Below are positions 29,414-39,522 of a stretch of 64,000 nt of DNA, piece by piece. This DNA is from Rhizobium sp. TH135 (GTDB lineage: Bacteria > Pseudomonadota > Alphaproteobacteria > Rhizobiales > Rhizobiaceae): assembly GCF_002855515.1 (NCBI RefSeq), contig NZ_PKRP01000005.1, positions 372,001-436,000 of the forward strand, given 5' to 3'. Under the pieces are notes generated by a model. It was given only the letters and a program-made list of their open reading frames with translations, did not search any database and had not been told where the DNA came from. The translations under genes were made by a program, and so were the position numbers. Numbering within the stretch: the stretch's first letter is position 1; every line of letters starts with the position of its first letter.

Positions 29414-31090
29414 TCAGGCGTGATGCGCCAGAAACCAGCGAATTTCCGGCCCTTGGAACACGATCTCCAACTGTTGCGAGGGTCGGATGCCGGAGACATC
29501 GGCAAAGAATACGTCCTCTCCGACGGAGATCTCACCGACAGGAATGGAGAAGGACCAGCTTTCCCCATCGGGTGCGACGAGACGCACTTTACGATCATCG
29601 GAACGCTCGACGGTGATCGACGGATGGATGTGAAAGCGCGCGACGACTTCGGCACCGGGCAGGTTCGGTGTCGGCAGCCCATCAGGCAGGAGAAGACGAT
29701 CGCGACCGGCAATCTTGGTGCCCTGCTCGTTGATGCGGATTTCCCGCTCATGCAAGACGCCGAAACGTTCGACATAGCCGTCGTGACGAGCGGAGAGGCG
29801 ATCGCTGGCATCGGGGCCCGTCTGGCGATCGACCTCGATCCGCGATGGACCCGCGACGATGATGGGGCCGAGATGGGAGGAATGCGCGATGCGTGCAGAC
29901 GACACATCGCCGATGCAGACGGCGCTGTGTGCTGCAGTGGTGCGGGCAAGCTGCCGCAGCCGCTCTCCGGCAAACCTGGGCGATCCACTGTTGATCATGA
30001 AACGGTTGCGCCCGGAAGACAGCTCAAACGAAAGGCAGCCGGCATGAGCCGTTGTCGACAGCCGGGCCGAAATCGGCTTTCCCGTATCCACGAGGATCAC
30101 CGTGTCCCCGGCCGACAATCGATGAAAGCCGCCATGTGGCAAGGCCTTGAACGGTTGGCCGGATGTCTCGTCGTAGCGCAAGACACTCATGAGATCCGTT
30201 GCAAGCGAGGAACTGGCCCCATTGAACAAGGCAAGATCACCACTGCTGTGCCGGAAGAAGCGGACCGCCGGGAATATCCGGTCGATCACGGGGATCAGCT
30301 TGGACGGCACGTCGTGGCCGAGGTTGATGTAGCTCTGGCGCAACGGCAGGAGGTCGAAGAGCAAATCGACCGAAGCTTGCGGGTTGCGAGAAATGTGGCT
30401 CCCATCCGGCAAGACTTGCCGCTCCAGCTCCCGGTCGAGCAATCGGCCTGCACGGCGCACGGCGGCTGGACGAGCTTCCGCTGCTATGGATGCCATAGCA
30501 ATTGCGATGCGCGCCTTCAGGCGTGGCAATCCTTCGGGGAGTGAATCGACGCGGCGCTGGAGGAAACGCACCTGCTGACCGAGGGAAGCTGTAAACCGAC
30601 GATAAAACCCGGCATCGGCATCCTGAAGCACGACCGGCGAATGGGATAGCCAGCTGATGATACGCCGCGAGACGACCTCGCTATCCCAGGCCAGACCGCG
30701 GGTGCGGTTGCCATGAAGGCCAATCCACTGATCCGTAATCCAGCGGGCATTGTTGCAGGCAACACTGCTCTTGTCGGCACGAACATGGCGCAGCCACCCG
30801 AAACCGTGGAGACGCCGCGCAAACTGCACAGACGGCAGCTCCAGTTCAAACGGGGATTGCTGCCCGGCATCGAGAACCCGACCGGCAAGCGGATAGCGAC
30901 CGTTGAGAATTTCTTCGGCAACGAAGGAATCAACCGCCCTCAAATCGGTTGGTGCGACAACCACACGATTGATCCGGAAACGACCCAGGAGAACGAATGG
31001 CGGGGTCAAGACGGCAGCCGTCTGCCGCATCTGCCGCCAGGCTTCGGCAATGTGAAGCGAAATCAGTCGAGCGCGATCATTGATTCGCAT
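29414..31090 (-). CDS. Heparinase II/III-like protein
   Basis: This 558-residue protein has an alpha-helical N-terminal half and a C-terminal heparinase II/III-like beta domain (from about FPAVRFFRHSSGDLALFNGA onward, with GGFHRLSAGDTVILVDTG and FMINSGSPRFAGE). Members of this family sit next to purH in many rhizobia, but the polysaccharide substrate, if any, is not known. I see no signal peptide, which is odd for a polysaccharide lyase. ATG 31090 has AGGA 6 bases upstream. Its end faces the purH start by 101 bp, in the same direction. No other lyase, transport or sulfatase gene is nearby. Confidence 0.85.
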   Translation of the reverse strand: MRINDRARLISLHIAEAWRQMRQTAAVLTPPFVLLGRFRINRVVVAPTDLRAVDSFVAEEILNGRYPLAGRVLDAGQQSPFELELPSVQFARRLHGFGWLRHVRADKSSVACNNARWITDQWIGLHGNRTRGLAWDSEVVSRRIISWLSHSPVVLQDADAGFYRRFTASLGQQVRFLQRRVDSLPEGLPRLKARIAIAMASIAAEARPAAVRRAGRLLDRELERQVLPDGSHISRNPQASVDLLFDLLPLRQSYINLGHDVPSKLIPVIDRIFPAVRFFRHSSGDLALFNGASSSLATDLMSVLRYDETSGQPFKALPHGGFHRLSAGDTVILVDTGKPISARLSTTAHAGCLSFELSSGRNRFMINSGSPRFAGERLRQLARTTAAHSAVCIGDVSSARIAHSSHLGPIIVAGPSRIEVDRQTGPDASDRLSARHDGYVERFGVLHEREIRINEQGTKIAGRDRLLLPDGLPTPNLPGAEVVARFHIHPSITVERSDDRKVRLVAPDGESWSFSIPVGEISVGEDVFFADVSGIRPSQQLEIVFQGPEIRWFLAHHA

Positions 31091-31282
31091 ACTGGTTCCT
31101 GTAACCGGATCCTGATGATCCAGCCATTTCCTGTTGTCCGACAATCGTGGGCGGGAAGGACAAGGGTCCTCCGAACCCGATTTCTGGGGCACGAAATTTC
31201 TTGTCATACCGCCATGTCGCGGACATGCGGAGCGACCGGCGATGTCCACGCAGACTTGCCAACAGGTTTATTGAGATATTAG

Positions 31283-32671
31283 TTAAATTTTAGCAACGAT
31301 CGCCGCGTAGAAACCGTCAAGGCCACCTTGCTCGGCAAGCATCGCGGGCGTGGTCCGGAACTCGCCCTTCGGCGTGATCGCCGCTTCGAGCCCTGGCCAG
31401 TCCTCCGGAACGATCGGGAGCAGGCGCAAATCGGGAAAATCGACCAGCAGACGATCGATGATCTCCTCGCCCTCTGAGGGATCGATCGAGCAGTTGGAAA
31501 ACACAAGGCGGCCACCCGGCTTCAGGAGTGTGACCGCGTGGCGAAGCAGCTTCTCCTGAAGGGCAGCCAGCTTCGCGATATCGGCTGCATCCTTGGTCCA
31601 CAGGACATCGGGATGGCGGCGCGTGGTGCCCGTTGAGGAGCAGGGAGCATCGAGCAGAATTGCATCGAAGCTGTCGTCGGCACCGATGGTCAGAAGATCG
31701 ACGCATCGGGTCTCGGCCGGCAGATCGAGCCGAGCCAGATTGCTTTCGAGCCGCTTGACCCGCGACTTGGACTGTTCAACGGCGACAACATCGCCACCAG
31801 CCAGCACAAGCTGGGCAGTCTTGCCGCCAGGGGCTGCACAGAGATCGGCAACGCGCTTTCCGTGAAGATCACCGAACAGTTTTGCCGGAATGGCAGCAGC
31901 AGCATCTTGAACCCACCACACACCGTCCTCGAACCCTTCGAGCGTGGTGATCGCCCCCCGAAAACGATCAAGTCGCACAGTGCCGGTCGGCAGAACCTGA
32001 CCACCCAGCCGTTCGGCCCAGCCGGCAGCATCGGATTTCACAGTAAGGTCGATCGTCGGCGGTTGGAGCTGCGAGGCAGCGATCGCGAGCGCATGCTCCT
32101 GACCATAGACCGCTTCGAGCCGCTGCATGAACCAGTCGGGCATGCAGGGAAGATCGTCGACAGCCGCGAGCAAATCCTCTTTTTCCCGTCCGATGCGCCG
32201 CAGGATGGCATTCACCAGCTTTGCGAAACGACGACTGCGGGGATCACCATTGGCCTGCTCCACCGCCAGATCGACGGCTGAGTGATCCGGGACATCGAGA
32301 TAAAGCATCTGCGCGGCCGCAACGACCAGCAGATGGTGAAGGGAGCGCGCGCCTTCCGGAAGCGGGTTGTCGAGCATCCCTGCGATAATGGCGTCGATCC
32401 GCGGCAGGTGACGCAAGGCGCTCTGGAGAATGGCCTTCACGAGACCGCGATCAGCCTCATTCAGCGGCAGATAGGCAGGATTTCCATGCTCGGAATCGAG
32501 CATTCCGTCGAGCGATGTCTTTCGATCGACAACCGCCGACAGAATGCGTGTGGCGGCGATGCGCGCCTCAAGGCCAGGCTTCAAAGGTTGCCGAGGCCGG
32601 CGCTCGCCATGGCTCTTGCGTCCGGCCTGATTGTTTTTCGGTTTGCCCGTCGATCGATCGCTCAAGACCAT
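31283..32671 (-). CDS. rsmB: 16S rRNA m5C methyltransferase RsmB-like (Sun/NOP2 family)
   Basis: The enzyme transfers a methyl group from SAM to a cytosine in rRNA, most likely C967 of 16S rRNA. The 462-residue protein has a basic N-terminus, a NusB-like RNA-binding domain (about residues 35-160) and the Rossmann methyltransferase domain with [15 protein letters not shown]. The two cysteines of the family are in [18 protein letters not shown] and [17 protein letters not shown] 32671 lies within the last 10 bp of htpX, so the two genes overlap and are probably coupled. Confidence 0.92.
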   Translation of the reverse strand: MVLSDRSTGKPKNNQAGRKSHGERRPRQPLKPGLEARIAATRILSAVVDRKTSLDGMLDSEHGNPAYLPLNEADRGLVKAILQSALRHLPRIDAIIAGMLDNPLPEGARSLHHLLVVAAAQMLYLDVPDHSAVDLAVEQANGDPRSRRFAKLVNAILRRIGREKEDLLAAVDDLPCMPDWFMQRLEAVYGQEHALAIAASQLQPPTIDLTVKSDAAGWAERLGGQVLPTGTVRLDRFRGAITTLEGFEDGVWWVQDAAAAIPAKLFGDLHGKRVADLCAAPGGKTAQLVLAGGDVVAVEQSKSRVKRLESNLARLDLPAETRCVDLLTIGADDSFDAILLDAPCSSTGTTRRHPDVLWTKDAADIAKLAALQEKLLRHAVTLLKPGGRLVFSNCSIDPSEGEEIIDRLLVDFPDLRLLPIVPEDWPGLEAAITPKGEFRTTPAMLAEQGGLDGFYAAIVAKI

Positions 32672-33624
32672 GGTCCTTTGGGTGGTTCGCCTTTGCCGCG
32701 CCCCCAACCGGTGGTCGGAACGGAACGCGCCGTGCGCGTTGCCTTAACAGGGGCCTCCGGCGGCGTCGATCCCCCAGAGCGGATATCCGTCATCGCCAGA
32801 AGCGCCTCGATGCGGTTTCGCGTGTTCGGGTGCGTCGAGAAGAGATTGTCCATCCGCTGGCCGTTCAAGGGATTGATGATGAACATGTGCGCTGTCGCGG
32901 GATTGCGCTCGGCATCCATGTTCTCGATTTGCGAGGCATCACCTGCGATCTTCTGCAGGGCGGAGGCGAGCCAGCGGGGCTGACCGCAGATCTCGGCCCC
33001 ACGTCGATCGGCCGCATATTCGCGCGTTCGGCTGATCGCCATCTGGACCAGCATGGCCGCAAGCGGTGCAACGATCATGGCGACGATGACGCCAATGAAA
33101 CCGAAGGGATTGTTGCGATCATCGCGACCGCTGGAAAACAGGAAGGCGAAATTCGAAAGCATCGAGATGGCACCGGCGAGTGTCGCGGTGATCGTCATGG
33201 TCAGCGTATCGCGATTCTCGATATGGGCGAGTTCATGTGCCATGACGCCAGCCACCTCTTCCGGTGTGAGGCGCTGGAGAAGACCCGTTGAAGCGGCAAC
33301 CGCGGCATTCTGCGGATTGCGACCCGTTGCAAAGGCGTTCGGCTGGGGATTGTCGAAGACATAGACCTTCGGCATCGGCAGGCCCGCATTGCGGGCCAGA
33401 TCCCGAACCATGATGTAGAATTCCGGTGCCGTGCGCTCATCGACCTCCTGCGCCCGGTAGGCACGGAGCACCATCTTGTCGGAATTCCAGTAGGAGAAGA
33501 AGTTCATGCCGGCTGCGACGACAAAGGCGATCATCATGCCGCCCCTGCCACCGATCAGGAAGCCGACGCCCATGAAGAGGGCGGTCATGAAGGCAAGCAG
33601 CATGGCAGTCCGCATGGTATTCAT
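32662..33624 (-). CDS. htpX: Membrane zinc metalloprotease HtpX
   Basis: HtpX is an inner-membrane protease that degrades misfolded membrane proteins, working with FtsH. The 320-residue protein has two N-terminal hydrophobic segments, the zinc site His130-Glu131-x-x-His134 in [13 protein letters not shown], two further hydrophobic segments, and the third ligand region [15 protein letters not shown]. The C-terminal tail after residue 285 is low-complexity, rich in Pro, Gly and Arg, as in other rhizobial HtpX. It is the first gene of a pair with rsmB and is divergent from the DUF1674 gene. Confidence 0.95.
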   Translation of the reverse strand: MNTMRTAMLLAFMTALFMGVGFLIGGRGGMMIAFVVAAGMNFFSYWNSDKMVLRAYRAQEVDERTAPEFYIMVRDLARNAGLPMPKVYVFDNPQPNAFATGRNPQNAAVAASTGLLQRLTPEEVAGVMAHELAHIENRDTLTMTITATLAGAISMLSNFAFLFSSGRDDRNNPFGFIGVIVAMIVAPLAAMLVQMAISRTREYAADRRGAEICGQPRWLASALQKIAGDASQIENMDAERNPATAHMFIINPLNGQRMDNLFSTHPNTRNRIEALLAMTDIRSGGSTPPEAPVKATRTARSVPTTGWGRGKGEPPKGPWS

Positions 33625-33749
33625 GGCGTGGTCCTCTCAAAGCAGCACTCACGGCAATTCTATTGCCGTTTTCGCCTGTTGATTTAAAAAGCGGCGACCC
33701 CAATTTCAATGTTTGCGCATGAAATGCCGTCTCAGCAAAGGACGATGTG

Positions 33750-33956
33750 ATGTCAGAAGATCGTGAAGCCGATGTCAGCGTGGAAGAACAGCCGCGTGAG
33801 TTGAGTCCGGCTGCGAAGCGGGCACTCGCCGAAGCGGAGGAGCGACGCCTCAAGGAAGCCGCAACCGAAATGCCGCCGGAGATCGGCGGACGAGGCGGTG
33901 CTGATCCGGCCCGGTTCGGCGATTGGGAGATCAAGGGGCGCGCCATCGACTTCTAA
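33750..33956 (+). CDS. DUF1674 / SDHAF4-like succinate dehydrogenase assembly factor
   Basis: A 68-residue soluble protein with an acidic, Ala/Glu-rich helix and the C-terminal signature GGADPARFGDWEIKGRAIDF. This is the hallmark of DUF1674, the family of mitochondrial SDHAF4/Sdh8, which helps flavinylated SdhA during assembly. A bacterial assembly role is inferred from the family. ATG 33750 has AAAGGA 7 bases upstream; a GTG one codon before is less likely. The sdh genes are not in this window. Confidence 0.85.
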   Translation: MSEDREADVSVEEQPRELSPAAKRALAEAEERRLKEAATEMPPEIGGRGGADPARFGDWEIKGRAIDF

Positions 33957-34005
33957 GGAATAGTTGCCTATTGATCTGCGAGAGTTATCGGAATATGTTC
34001 CTATT

Positions 34006-34461
34006 ATGTTCCGGTCAGCGCTCACTCATGTGATGATTTTCCTTGCCTCGACGGTTGCGGCGCCGGGACAGGCAGCCAGCCGGCAGATCGACGGGCCGGT
34101 TCTGGCGCATCTCGTCAAGGTCGTGGACGGCGATACGGTGCTGGTTGAGGCCATGCCATGGCCGGATCACAAGGTGAGTACCTATGTTAGGCTCCGCGGC
34201 ATCGATGCACCCGAACTGAAATCGAAATGCCCGACATTCCGAAAAGCGGCCCTGCGCGCCAAAGAAGAACTGACTGACCTTATGGACGGCCAGGACATTG
34301 TGTCGCTCACCGCCATCTCGGGCGACAAATATTTCGGCCGCGTGGTCGCTGATCTCGCGCTTCAGGATGGAATGCGCCCGGCACAGCACCTCCTCGATGA
34401 AGGTCTTGTCGAACCCTACCAGGGACGATCGAAAAGCAAACGTCCCTGCCCGAATGACTGA
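34006..34461 (+). CDS. Secreted thermonuclease-fold (SNase-like) protein
   Basis: A protein of about 151 residues with a hydrophobic N-terminus (FRSALTHVMIFLASTVAAPG), probably a signal peptide, and an SNase-like OB fold: KVVDGDTVLVEA, YVRLRGIDAPELKSKC, then KYFGRVVADL and the C-terminal LLDEGLVEPYQG. The metal-binding Asp of VDGDT and the Arg of RLRGIDAPE are present, so it may be an active nuclease. No ribosome-binding site clearly marks the start; ATG 34033 is the other option. It converges on acsA. Confidence 0.82.
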   Translation: MFRSALTHVMIFLASTVAAPGQAASRQIDGPVLAHLVKVVDGDTVLVEAMPWPDHKVSTYVRLRGIDAPELKSKCPTFRKAALRAKEELTDLMDGQDIVSLTAISGDKYFGRVVADLALQDGMRPAQHLLDEGLVEPYQGRSKSKRPCPND

Positions 34462-34466
34462 ACAGA

Positions 34467-34494
34467 AAAGGGGCTCCCTTGCGGAAGCCCCTTT
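34467..34494. terminator. Bidirectional terminator between nuclease gene and acsA
   Basis: AAAGGGGCT pairs with AGCCCCTTT, and the inner TCC/GGA extend the stem. The plus-strand side is followed by CTTCATTTTC and the minus-strand side by TCTGTT. It lies between the convergent stop codons at 34461 and 34517. Confidence 0.8.
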
Positions 34495-34516
34495 CTTCAT
34501 TTTCTCCGAAGATTGA

Positions 34517-36469
34517 TCAGCCGATCTTGTTCTGCCGGTTGGCGATGAGATCGTCGACCACAGCCGGATCGGCCAGGGTCGAGGTATCACCAAGTGCGCC
34601 GAAATCGTCTTCGGCGATCTTGCGCAGGATGCGGCGCATGATCTTGCCCGAACGGGTCTTCGGCAGGCCAGGCGAAAACTGGATCTTGTCCGGTGTTGCG
34701 ATCGGGCCGATTTCGGTACGGACGTGTTTCACGAGGTCCGCGCGCAGCGCATCAGTGCCTTCATGACCCGACATCAGGGTGACGTAGCAGTAAATGCCCT
34801 GACCCTTGATATTGTGCGGATAGCCAACGACGGCCGCCTCGGACACGAGATGGTGCGACACCAGTGCCGATTCAACTTCTGCGGTGCCAAGCCGGTGACC
34901 CGAGACGTTGAGGACGTCATCAACGCGACCGGTGATCCAATAGTATCCATCCTCGTCGCGGCGGCAGCCGTCTCCGGTGAAATACTTGCCCTTGTAGGTC
35001 GAGAAGTAGGTCTGGATGTAGCGATCATGATCGCCGTAGACGGATCGCGCCTGGCCCGGCCAGCTTTCGGTAATGCAGAGGTTGCCGTCGGTGGCACCCT
35101 CCAGAACATTGCCTTCGATATCGACCAGCTCCGGCTTAACGCCGAAGAATGGACGCGTGGCAGAACCCGGCTTGAGTGGCGTTGCCCCCGGCAGCGGCGT
35201 GATCATGATGCCACCAGTTTCCGTCTGCCACCAGGTATCAACGACAGGCGACTTCTGCTCGCCAACGACGTTGTAGTACCATTCCCACGCTTCCGGATTG
35301 ATCGGCTCACCGACCGAACCGAGAAGGCGCAGCGACGAGCGGTCCGAACGCTTCACGAAATCGTCGCCGGCGCCCATCAGCGAGCGGATGGCCGTCGGTG
35401 CGGTGTAGAAGATGTTGACCTTGTGCTTCTCGATCACTTCCCAGAACCGTCCCTGGTCAGGGAAGTTGGGAACACCTTCGAACATCAGCGTCGTGGCGCA
35501 GTTCGAAAGCGGACCATAGACGATGTAGGAATGGCCGGTGACCCAGCCGACATCGGCCGTGCACCAGTAGATGTCCCCATCGTGATAGTCGAAGATATAT
35601 TCATGCGTCATCGAGGCATAGACGAGGTAACCGCCTGTCGTGTGCATGACGCCCTTCGGCTTGCCGGTCGAACCCGAGGTATAGAGGATGAACAGCGGAT
35701 CTTCTGCCTTCATCTTCACCGGCGGGCATTCTGCCTTGACGGTATGCACTTCCTGGTGATGCCAGATATCGCGGCCTGGCGCCCAGCCGATCTTGCCGCC
35801 GGTGCGGCGTACGACGAGGACCTTGTTGACGATGACATACTGCTTGGCAGCAATGTCGATCGCGATATCGGTGTTTTCCTTAAGCGGCACCGGTTTGCCA
35901 CCGCGCACGCCTTCGTCGCAGGTGATGACAAAGGTCGATTCACAGTCGACGATGCGTCCGGCCAGTGCTTCCGGCGAGAAGCCACCAAACACGACCGAGT
36001 GGATGGCGCCGATGCGCGCGCAAGCCAGCATGGCATAGGCGGCTTCCGGGATCATCGGCATGTAAATGGTGACGCGATCGCCCTTCTTCACGCCGTGCTT
36101 CTTCAAGACGTTCGCCATCCGGCAAACATGCTCATAGAGCTCGTTATAGGTGATCTTCTTGTCGATGTAAGGGTTGTCACCTTCCCAGATGATGGCGGTG
36201 CGTTCCCCATGTGTCTTCAGGTGGCGGTCGATGCAATTATAGGAGACGTTTGTCAGCCCATCCTCGAACCACTTGATCGGGACTTTGCCCTTGAAAGACG
36301 TGTTCTTGACCTTCGTATAAGGCTTGAACCAGTCGATGCGCTTGCCGTGTTTACCCCAGAATCTCTCGGGGTCTTCGATGCTTTCCTGGTACCATTTCTG
36401 GTACTTGTCATCATCGATCAGAGCGCGGACTTTTGCCGATTTCAGCACCGGATAGGTTTTGGCTGACAT
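34517..36469 (-). CDS. acsA: Acetyl-CoA synthetase
   Basis: AcsA activates acetate to acetyl-CoA through acetyl-AMP. The 650-residue length is that of bacterial Acs. The AMP-binding motif is [20 protein letters not shown], with [30 protein letters not shown] (hinge and A8 loop) and the acetylatable lysine region [12 protein letters not shown] near the C-terminus. ATG 36469 has GAGGAGG 5 bases upstream, a strong site, so the frame extension to 36565 is discarded. It is divergent from trcR across a 233-bp control region and ends at a bidirectional terminator. Confidence 0.96.
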   Translation of the reverse strand: MSAKTYPVLKSAKVRALIDDDKYQKWYQESIEDPERFWGKHGKRIDWFKPYTKVKNTSFKGKVPIKWFEDGLTNVSYNCIDRHLKTHGERTAIIWEGDNPYIDKKITYNELYEHVCRMANVLKKHGVKKGDRVTIYMPMIPEAAYAMLACARIGAIHSVVFGGFSPEALAGRIVDCESTFVITCDEGVRGGKPVPLKENTDIAIDIAAKQYVIVNKVLVVRRTGGKIGWAPGRDIWHHQEVHTVKAECPPVKMKAEDPLFILYTSGSTGKPKGVMHTTGGYLVYASMTHEYIFDYHDGDIYWCTADVGWVTGHSYIVYGPLSNCATTLMFEGVPNFPDQGRFWEVIEKHKVNIFYTAPTAIRSLMGAGDDFVKRSDRSSLRLLGSVGEPINPEAWEWYYNVVGEQKSPVVDTWWQTETGGIMITPLPGATPLKPGSATRPFFGVKPELVDIEGNVLEGATDGNLCITESWPGQARSVYGDHDRYIQTYFSTYKGKYFTGDGCRRDEDGYYWITGRVDDVLNVSGHRLGTAEVESALVSHHLVSEAAVVGYPHNIKGQGIYCYVTLMSGHEGTDALRADLVKHVRTEIGPIATPDKIQFSPGLPKTRSGKIMRRILRKIAEDDFGALGDTSTLADPAVVDDLIANRQNKIG

Positions 36470-36579
36470 GAATTCCTCCTCATGTTGACGGGCCACAACT
36501 GGCGACCAGGACCGTCCTCCCCGGCCTATCGCCGACATACATAGCAGGTGCAACATGGCCAGCAATTAGACAAAGGTCA

Positions 36580-36624
36580 TTCGCGACTTCGCGAATTGCA
36601 ATTTCGTTACATAATCGCTATAAG
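36580..36624 (+). promoter_or_regulatory. trcR promoter with an adjoining 7-2-7 inverted repeat
   Basis: TTGCAA (36596-36601) and TATAAG (36619-36624) are 17 bp apart, giving a transcript with a leader of about 70 bases. Immediately upstream of the -35 is a perfect inverted repeat TTCGCGA-CT-TCGCGAA (36580-36595), placed between the divergent acsA and trcR genes where an activator or shared regulator could bind. Confidence 0.5.
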
Positions 36625-36702
36625 GACGCCGAATTCCCGGAAATAGTGGTTTAAACCCACGGCCCGCGACAACCGGCGCGGACCCTCAGAAGGATTGTAT
36701 CC

Positions 36703-37404
36703 ATGGCCCAGACACTGCTCATGCCGAAGGCGACCGCCGTATGGCTCGTCGACAATACCGCGCTGTCATTCGACCAGATCGCGCAGTTCTGCAAGCTGCA
36801 CCCGCTCGAGGTGAAGGCTATTGCGGACGGCGAAGCAGCCCAAGGCATCAAGGGTCTGGACCCGATCGCAACCGGCCAGCTTTCGCGCGACGAGATCGCC
36901 CGCGCTGAAAAGGATGTGAACTACAAGCTCAAGATTTCGGAGCCGAAGGTTCGCGTGCCGGACTCGAAGCGTCGTGGCCCGCGTTACACGCCGGTCTCGA
37001 AGCGCCAGGATCGCCCGAACGCCATTCTCTGGCTGGTTCGCAACCATGCTGAACTGAAGGACGCCCAGATTTCCCGTCTCGTCGGCACCACCAAGTCGAC
37101 GATCGAGCAGATCCGTGACCGCACCCACTGGAACTCTGCCAACCTGACGCCAATGGATCCCGTGACGCTCGGCCTCTGCAGCCAGATCGATCTGGACCTG
37201 GAGGTCGAAAAGGCCTCCAAGGGCCGTCCGCTGCCGACCGCTGCCGAACTCGGCGCGACCTTGCAGTCTGCTAGCGAAACCGAGAATGTCGGTTTCAGCT
37301 ATGAGCGCGAGGAAGAAAAGGAAATTGACGCAAACGCCGTCTTCGCCAAACTCCAGTCGCTGAAGTCCGACCGTCGCAACGACGACGAAGACGATCAGTA
37401 CTGA
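36703..37404 (+). CDS. trcR: DUF1013 cell-cycle transcription regulator TrcR
   Basis: The 233-residue protein has the DUF1013 core: MPKATAVWLVDNTALSFDQI, FCKLHPLEVKAIADGEAAQGI, RPNAILWLVRNHAELKDAQI and the HTH-like LVGTTKSTIEQIRDRTHWNS. The C-terminus is acidic (DRRNDDEDDQY). In Caulobacter the DUF1013 protein TrcR associates with RNA polymerase and acts in cell-cycle transcription; the role here is transferred by family. It stands alone between two acyl-CoA synthetase genes and ends at a strong terminator. It is conserved throughout Alphaproteobacteria, so no recent transfer is suggested. Confidence 0.88.
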   Translation: MAQTLLMPKATAVWLVDNTALSFDQIAQFCKLHPLEVKAIADGEAAQGIKGLDPIATGQLSRDEIARAEKDVNYKLKISEPKVRVPDSKRRGPRYTPVSKRQDRPNAILWLVRNHAELKDAQISRLVGTTKSTIEQIRDRTHWNSANLTPMDPVTLGLCSQIDLDLEVEKASKGRPLPTAAELGATLQSASETENVGFSYEREEEKEIDANAVFAKLQSLKSDRRNDDEDDQY

Positions 37405-37426
37405 GCTGCCTGATCTACGAATTCAG

Positions 37427-37457
37427 CCCCGGCCGCCCATGGCAGCCGGGGTTTTTT
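37427..37457 (+). terminator. Terminator after trcR
   Basis: CCCCGGC pairs with GCCGGGG across an 11-base loop and is followed by TTTTTT. It begins 22 bp after the trcR stop codon. Confidence 0.9.
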
Positions 37458-37474
37458 ACTGCCTTGAATTCAGG

Positions 37475-39412
37475 TCATACGATCGCAGCTGTCTTCGCGA
37501 CGGCAGGAACCTGACCATGCGCTTGAAGGACGGCCGTAATCTCGTCGAGGATCGCGGGATCGTCGATGGTCGCCGGCATCTTCCAGGGCAGCCCATCGGC
37601 GATCTTCTGCATGGTGCCACGTAGGATCTTGCCTGAACGCGTTTTCGGCAGACGATCCACCATCAACACCATCTTGAAGGCGGCCACCGGGCCGATTTCG
37701 TCCCGCACCAGCTGAACGACTTCCTTGGAGATCAGGGCATGGTCGCGGTGGACGTTCTTCTTCAACACGAGGAAGCCGCAGGGGATCTGGCCCTTGAGCT
37801 CGTCGGCAATACCGATGACAGCGCATTCGGCCACATCGGGATGCATCGCGCATACCTCTTCCATGCCACCCGTAGACAGCCGGTGGCCGGCGCAATTGAT
37901 GATGTCGTCGGTGCGGGCCATGACAAAGACATAACCGTCCTCGTCGATCACACCGGCATCGGCCGTCTTGTAGTAGCCCGGGAATTCTTCGAGGCACGAG
38001 GTCCGGAAACGTTCGTCGGCATTCCAGAAGGTTACAAGGCACCCCGGGGGCAGGGGCAGCTTTGCAACGATATTGCCGAGCGTGCCAGGGGCCACCGGAT
38101 GGCCGGCATCATCGAGAACATCAAGCGCGTAACCCGGCATCGCCTTGGTCGGTGATCCGTGTTTCACGGGAAGCAATCCAAGACCCGCCGGATTGGCGGC
38201 GATGGCCCAGCCCGTCTCCGTCTGCCACCAGTGATCGATTACGGGGATTTTGAGGATCCGCTCCGCCCATTTCAAGGTTTCCGGGTCCGCCCGCTCGCCT
38301 GCGAGAAACAGCGCGCGCAGCCCTGAGAGGTCATAGCGGGCGACATGGTCACCTTCAGGATCGTCGCGACGGATCGCACGGAATGCCGTCGGCGCGGTGA
38401 ACAGGACTTTGACGTCATGATCACTCACCACGCGCCAGAAGGTGCCAGCGTCCGGCGTGCCTACGGGCTTGCCCTCGAAGATCACTGTCGCGTTGCCGGC
38501 CAGCAGCGGGCCATAGACGATATAGGAATGCCCGACGACCCAACCGATATCCGATGCCGCCCAGAAGACCTCCCCTGGCTTGACGCCATAGACATTCTTC
38601 ATGGTCCAGTTGAGCGCGACCATGTGCCCGCCATTGTCGCGCACGACGCCCTTGGGTTGGCCCGTCGTCCCGGATGTGTAGAGGATATAGAGCGGATCGG
38701 TTGCCGCCACCGGCACGCAATCGACTTTGGTCCCGTTGACTTTCTCCTGCTCGATCGCCTGGGCCAGATCCACGTCACCGTGCTCGTAGCGCAACGGCGC
38801 ATGATATTGGTCACGCTGCAGGATCAGGCAGAAATCAGGTTTGACCTTGGCCATGTCGATCGCCTGATCGAGCAGTGGCTTGTAGGGAACGATACGCCCC
38901 GGCTCCAGACCGCAGCTCGCGCCGATCACCACCTTGGCCCCGGAATCATCGATACGCGTGGCTAGCTCGTGCGCCGCAAATCCTCCAAAGACCACGGAAT
39001 GCACGGCACCGATGCGCGCGCAGGCGAGCATGGAGAAGACGGCTTCCGGGATCATCGGCATGTAGATGATGACGCGATCCCCCTTGCCGACGCCATGATT
39101 GCGCAGCACGGCGGCGATAGCCGAGACCTCGGTCAACACGTCATCATAGCTATAGCGGGCAGTCTGCCCGGTCATCGGACTATCATAGATGACGGCGGTC
39201 TCCGCCCCGCGTCCTGTCTCAATGTGGCGGTCGACGCAGTTGAAGCAGGTGTTTGTCTCACCACCGGAAAACCAGCGGCCATAGCTACCTTGTGCAGGAT
39301 CGAAGAGAACATCGGGGGCTTTGTACCAGTGGATCTCCTCCGCCACGCCACCCCAAAAACCCTCGGGGTTCGCCTTCCAGGAATCATAGATGTCCTGATA
39401 ACTGTCGCGCAT
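37475..39412 (-). CDS. prpE: Propionyl-CoA synthetase-type acyl-CoA synthetase
   Basis: A 645-residue AMP-forming short-chain acyl-CoA synthetase that probably activates propionate, and perhaps acetate or butyrate. It begins YQDIYDSWKANPEGFWG. The AMP motif is LYILYTSGTTGQPKGVVRDN, followed by IDHWWQTETGWAI, FVMARTDDIINCAGHRLSTG and [16 protein letters not shown]. The GHRLSTGGMEE segment and DHWWQTETGW are typical of PrpE/ACSS3 and differ from Acs. It is clearly a distant paralogue of acsA about 1 kb away, not a recent duplicate. The methylcitrate genes are not adjacent. Confidence 0.88.
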   Translation of the reverse strand: MRDSYQDIYDSWKANPEGFWGGVAEEIHWYKAPDVLFDPAQGSYGRWFSGGETNTCFNCVDRHIETGRGAETAVIYDSPMTGQTARYSYDDVLTEVSAIAAVLRNHGVGKGDRVIIYMPMIPEAVFSMLACARIGAVHSVVFGGFAAHELATRIDDSGAKVVIGASCGLEPGRIVPYKPLLDQAIDMAKVKPDFCLILQRDQYHAPLRYEHGDVDLAQAIEQEKVNGTKVDCVPVAATDPLYILYTSGTTGQPKGVVRDNGGHMVALNWTMKNVYGVKPGEVFWAASDIGWVVGHSYIVYGPLLAGNATVIFEGKPVGTPDAGTFWRVVSDHDVKVLFTAPTAFRAIRRDDPEGDHVARYDLSGLRALFLAGERADPETLKWAERILKIPVIDHWWQTETGWAIAANPAGLGLLPVKHGSPTKAMPGYALDVLDDAGHPVAPGTLGNIVAKLPLPPGCLVTFWNADERFRTSCLEEFPGYYKTADAGVIDEDGYVFVMARTDDIINCAGHRLSTGGMEEVCAMHPDVAECAVIGIADELKGQIPCGFLVLKKNVHRDHALISKEVVQLVRDEIGPVAAFKMVLMVDRLPKTRSGKILRGTMQKIADGLPWKMPATIDDPAILDEITAVLQAHGQVPAVAKTAAIV

Positions 39413-39522
39413 GTCGATCCTCCCATGACAACGCTTTGGCTTTCGCCTTTACCGTCATTTTAGGATCGACGAAGAGAGGAGGGAAGAGAGACCAAAGCGC
39501 TATGCCGAAGGTCTAAGGCAAC

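Noticed and set aside
34726..34739. GTTTCACGAGGTCC as a parS site
   Set aside because: Only the left half matches.
38161..38174. GTTTCACGGGAAGC as a fifth parS site
   Set aside because: It has two mismatches to the core, breaks the central palindrome and lies inside prpE far from the cluster.
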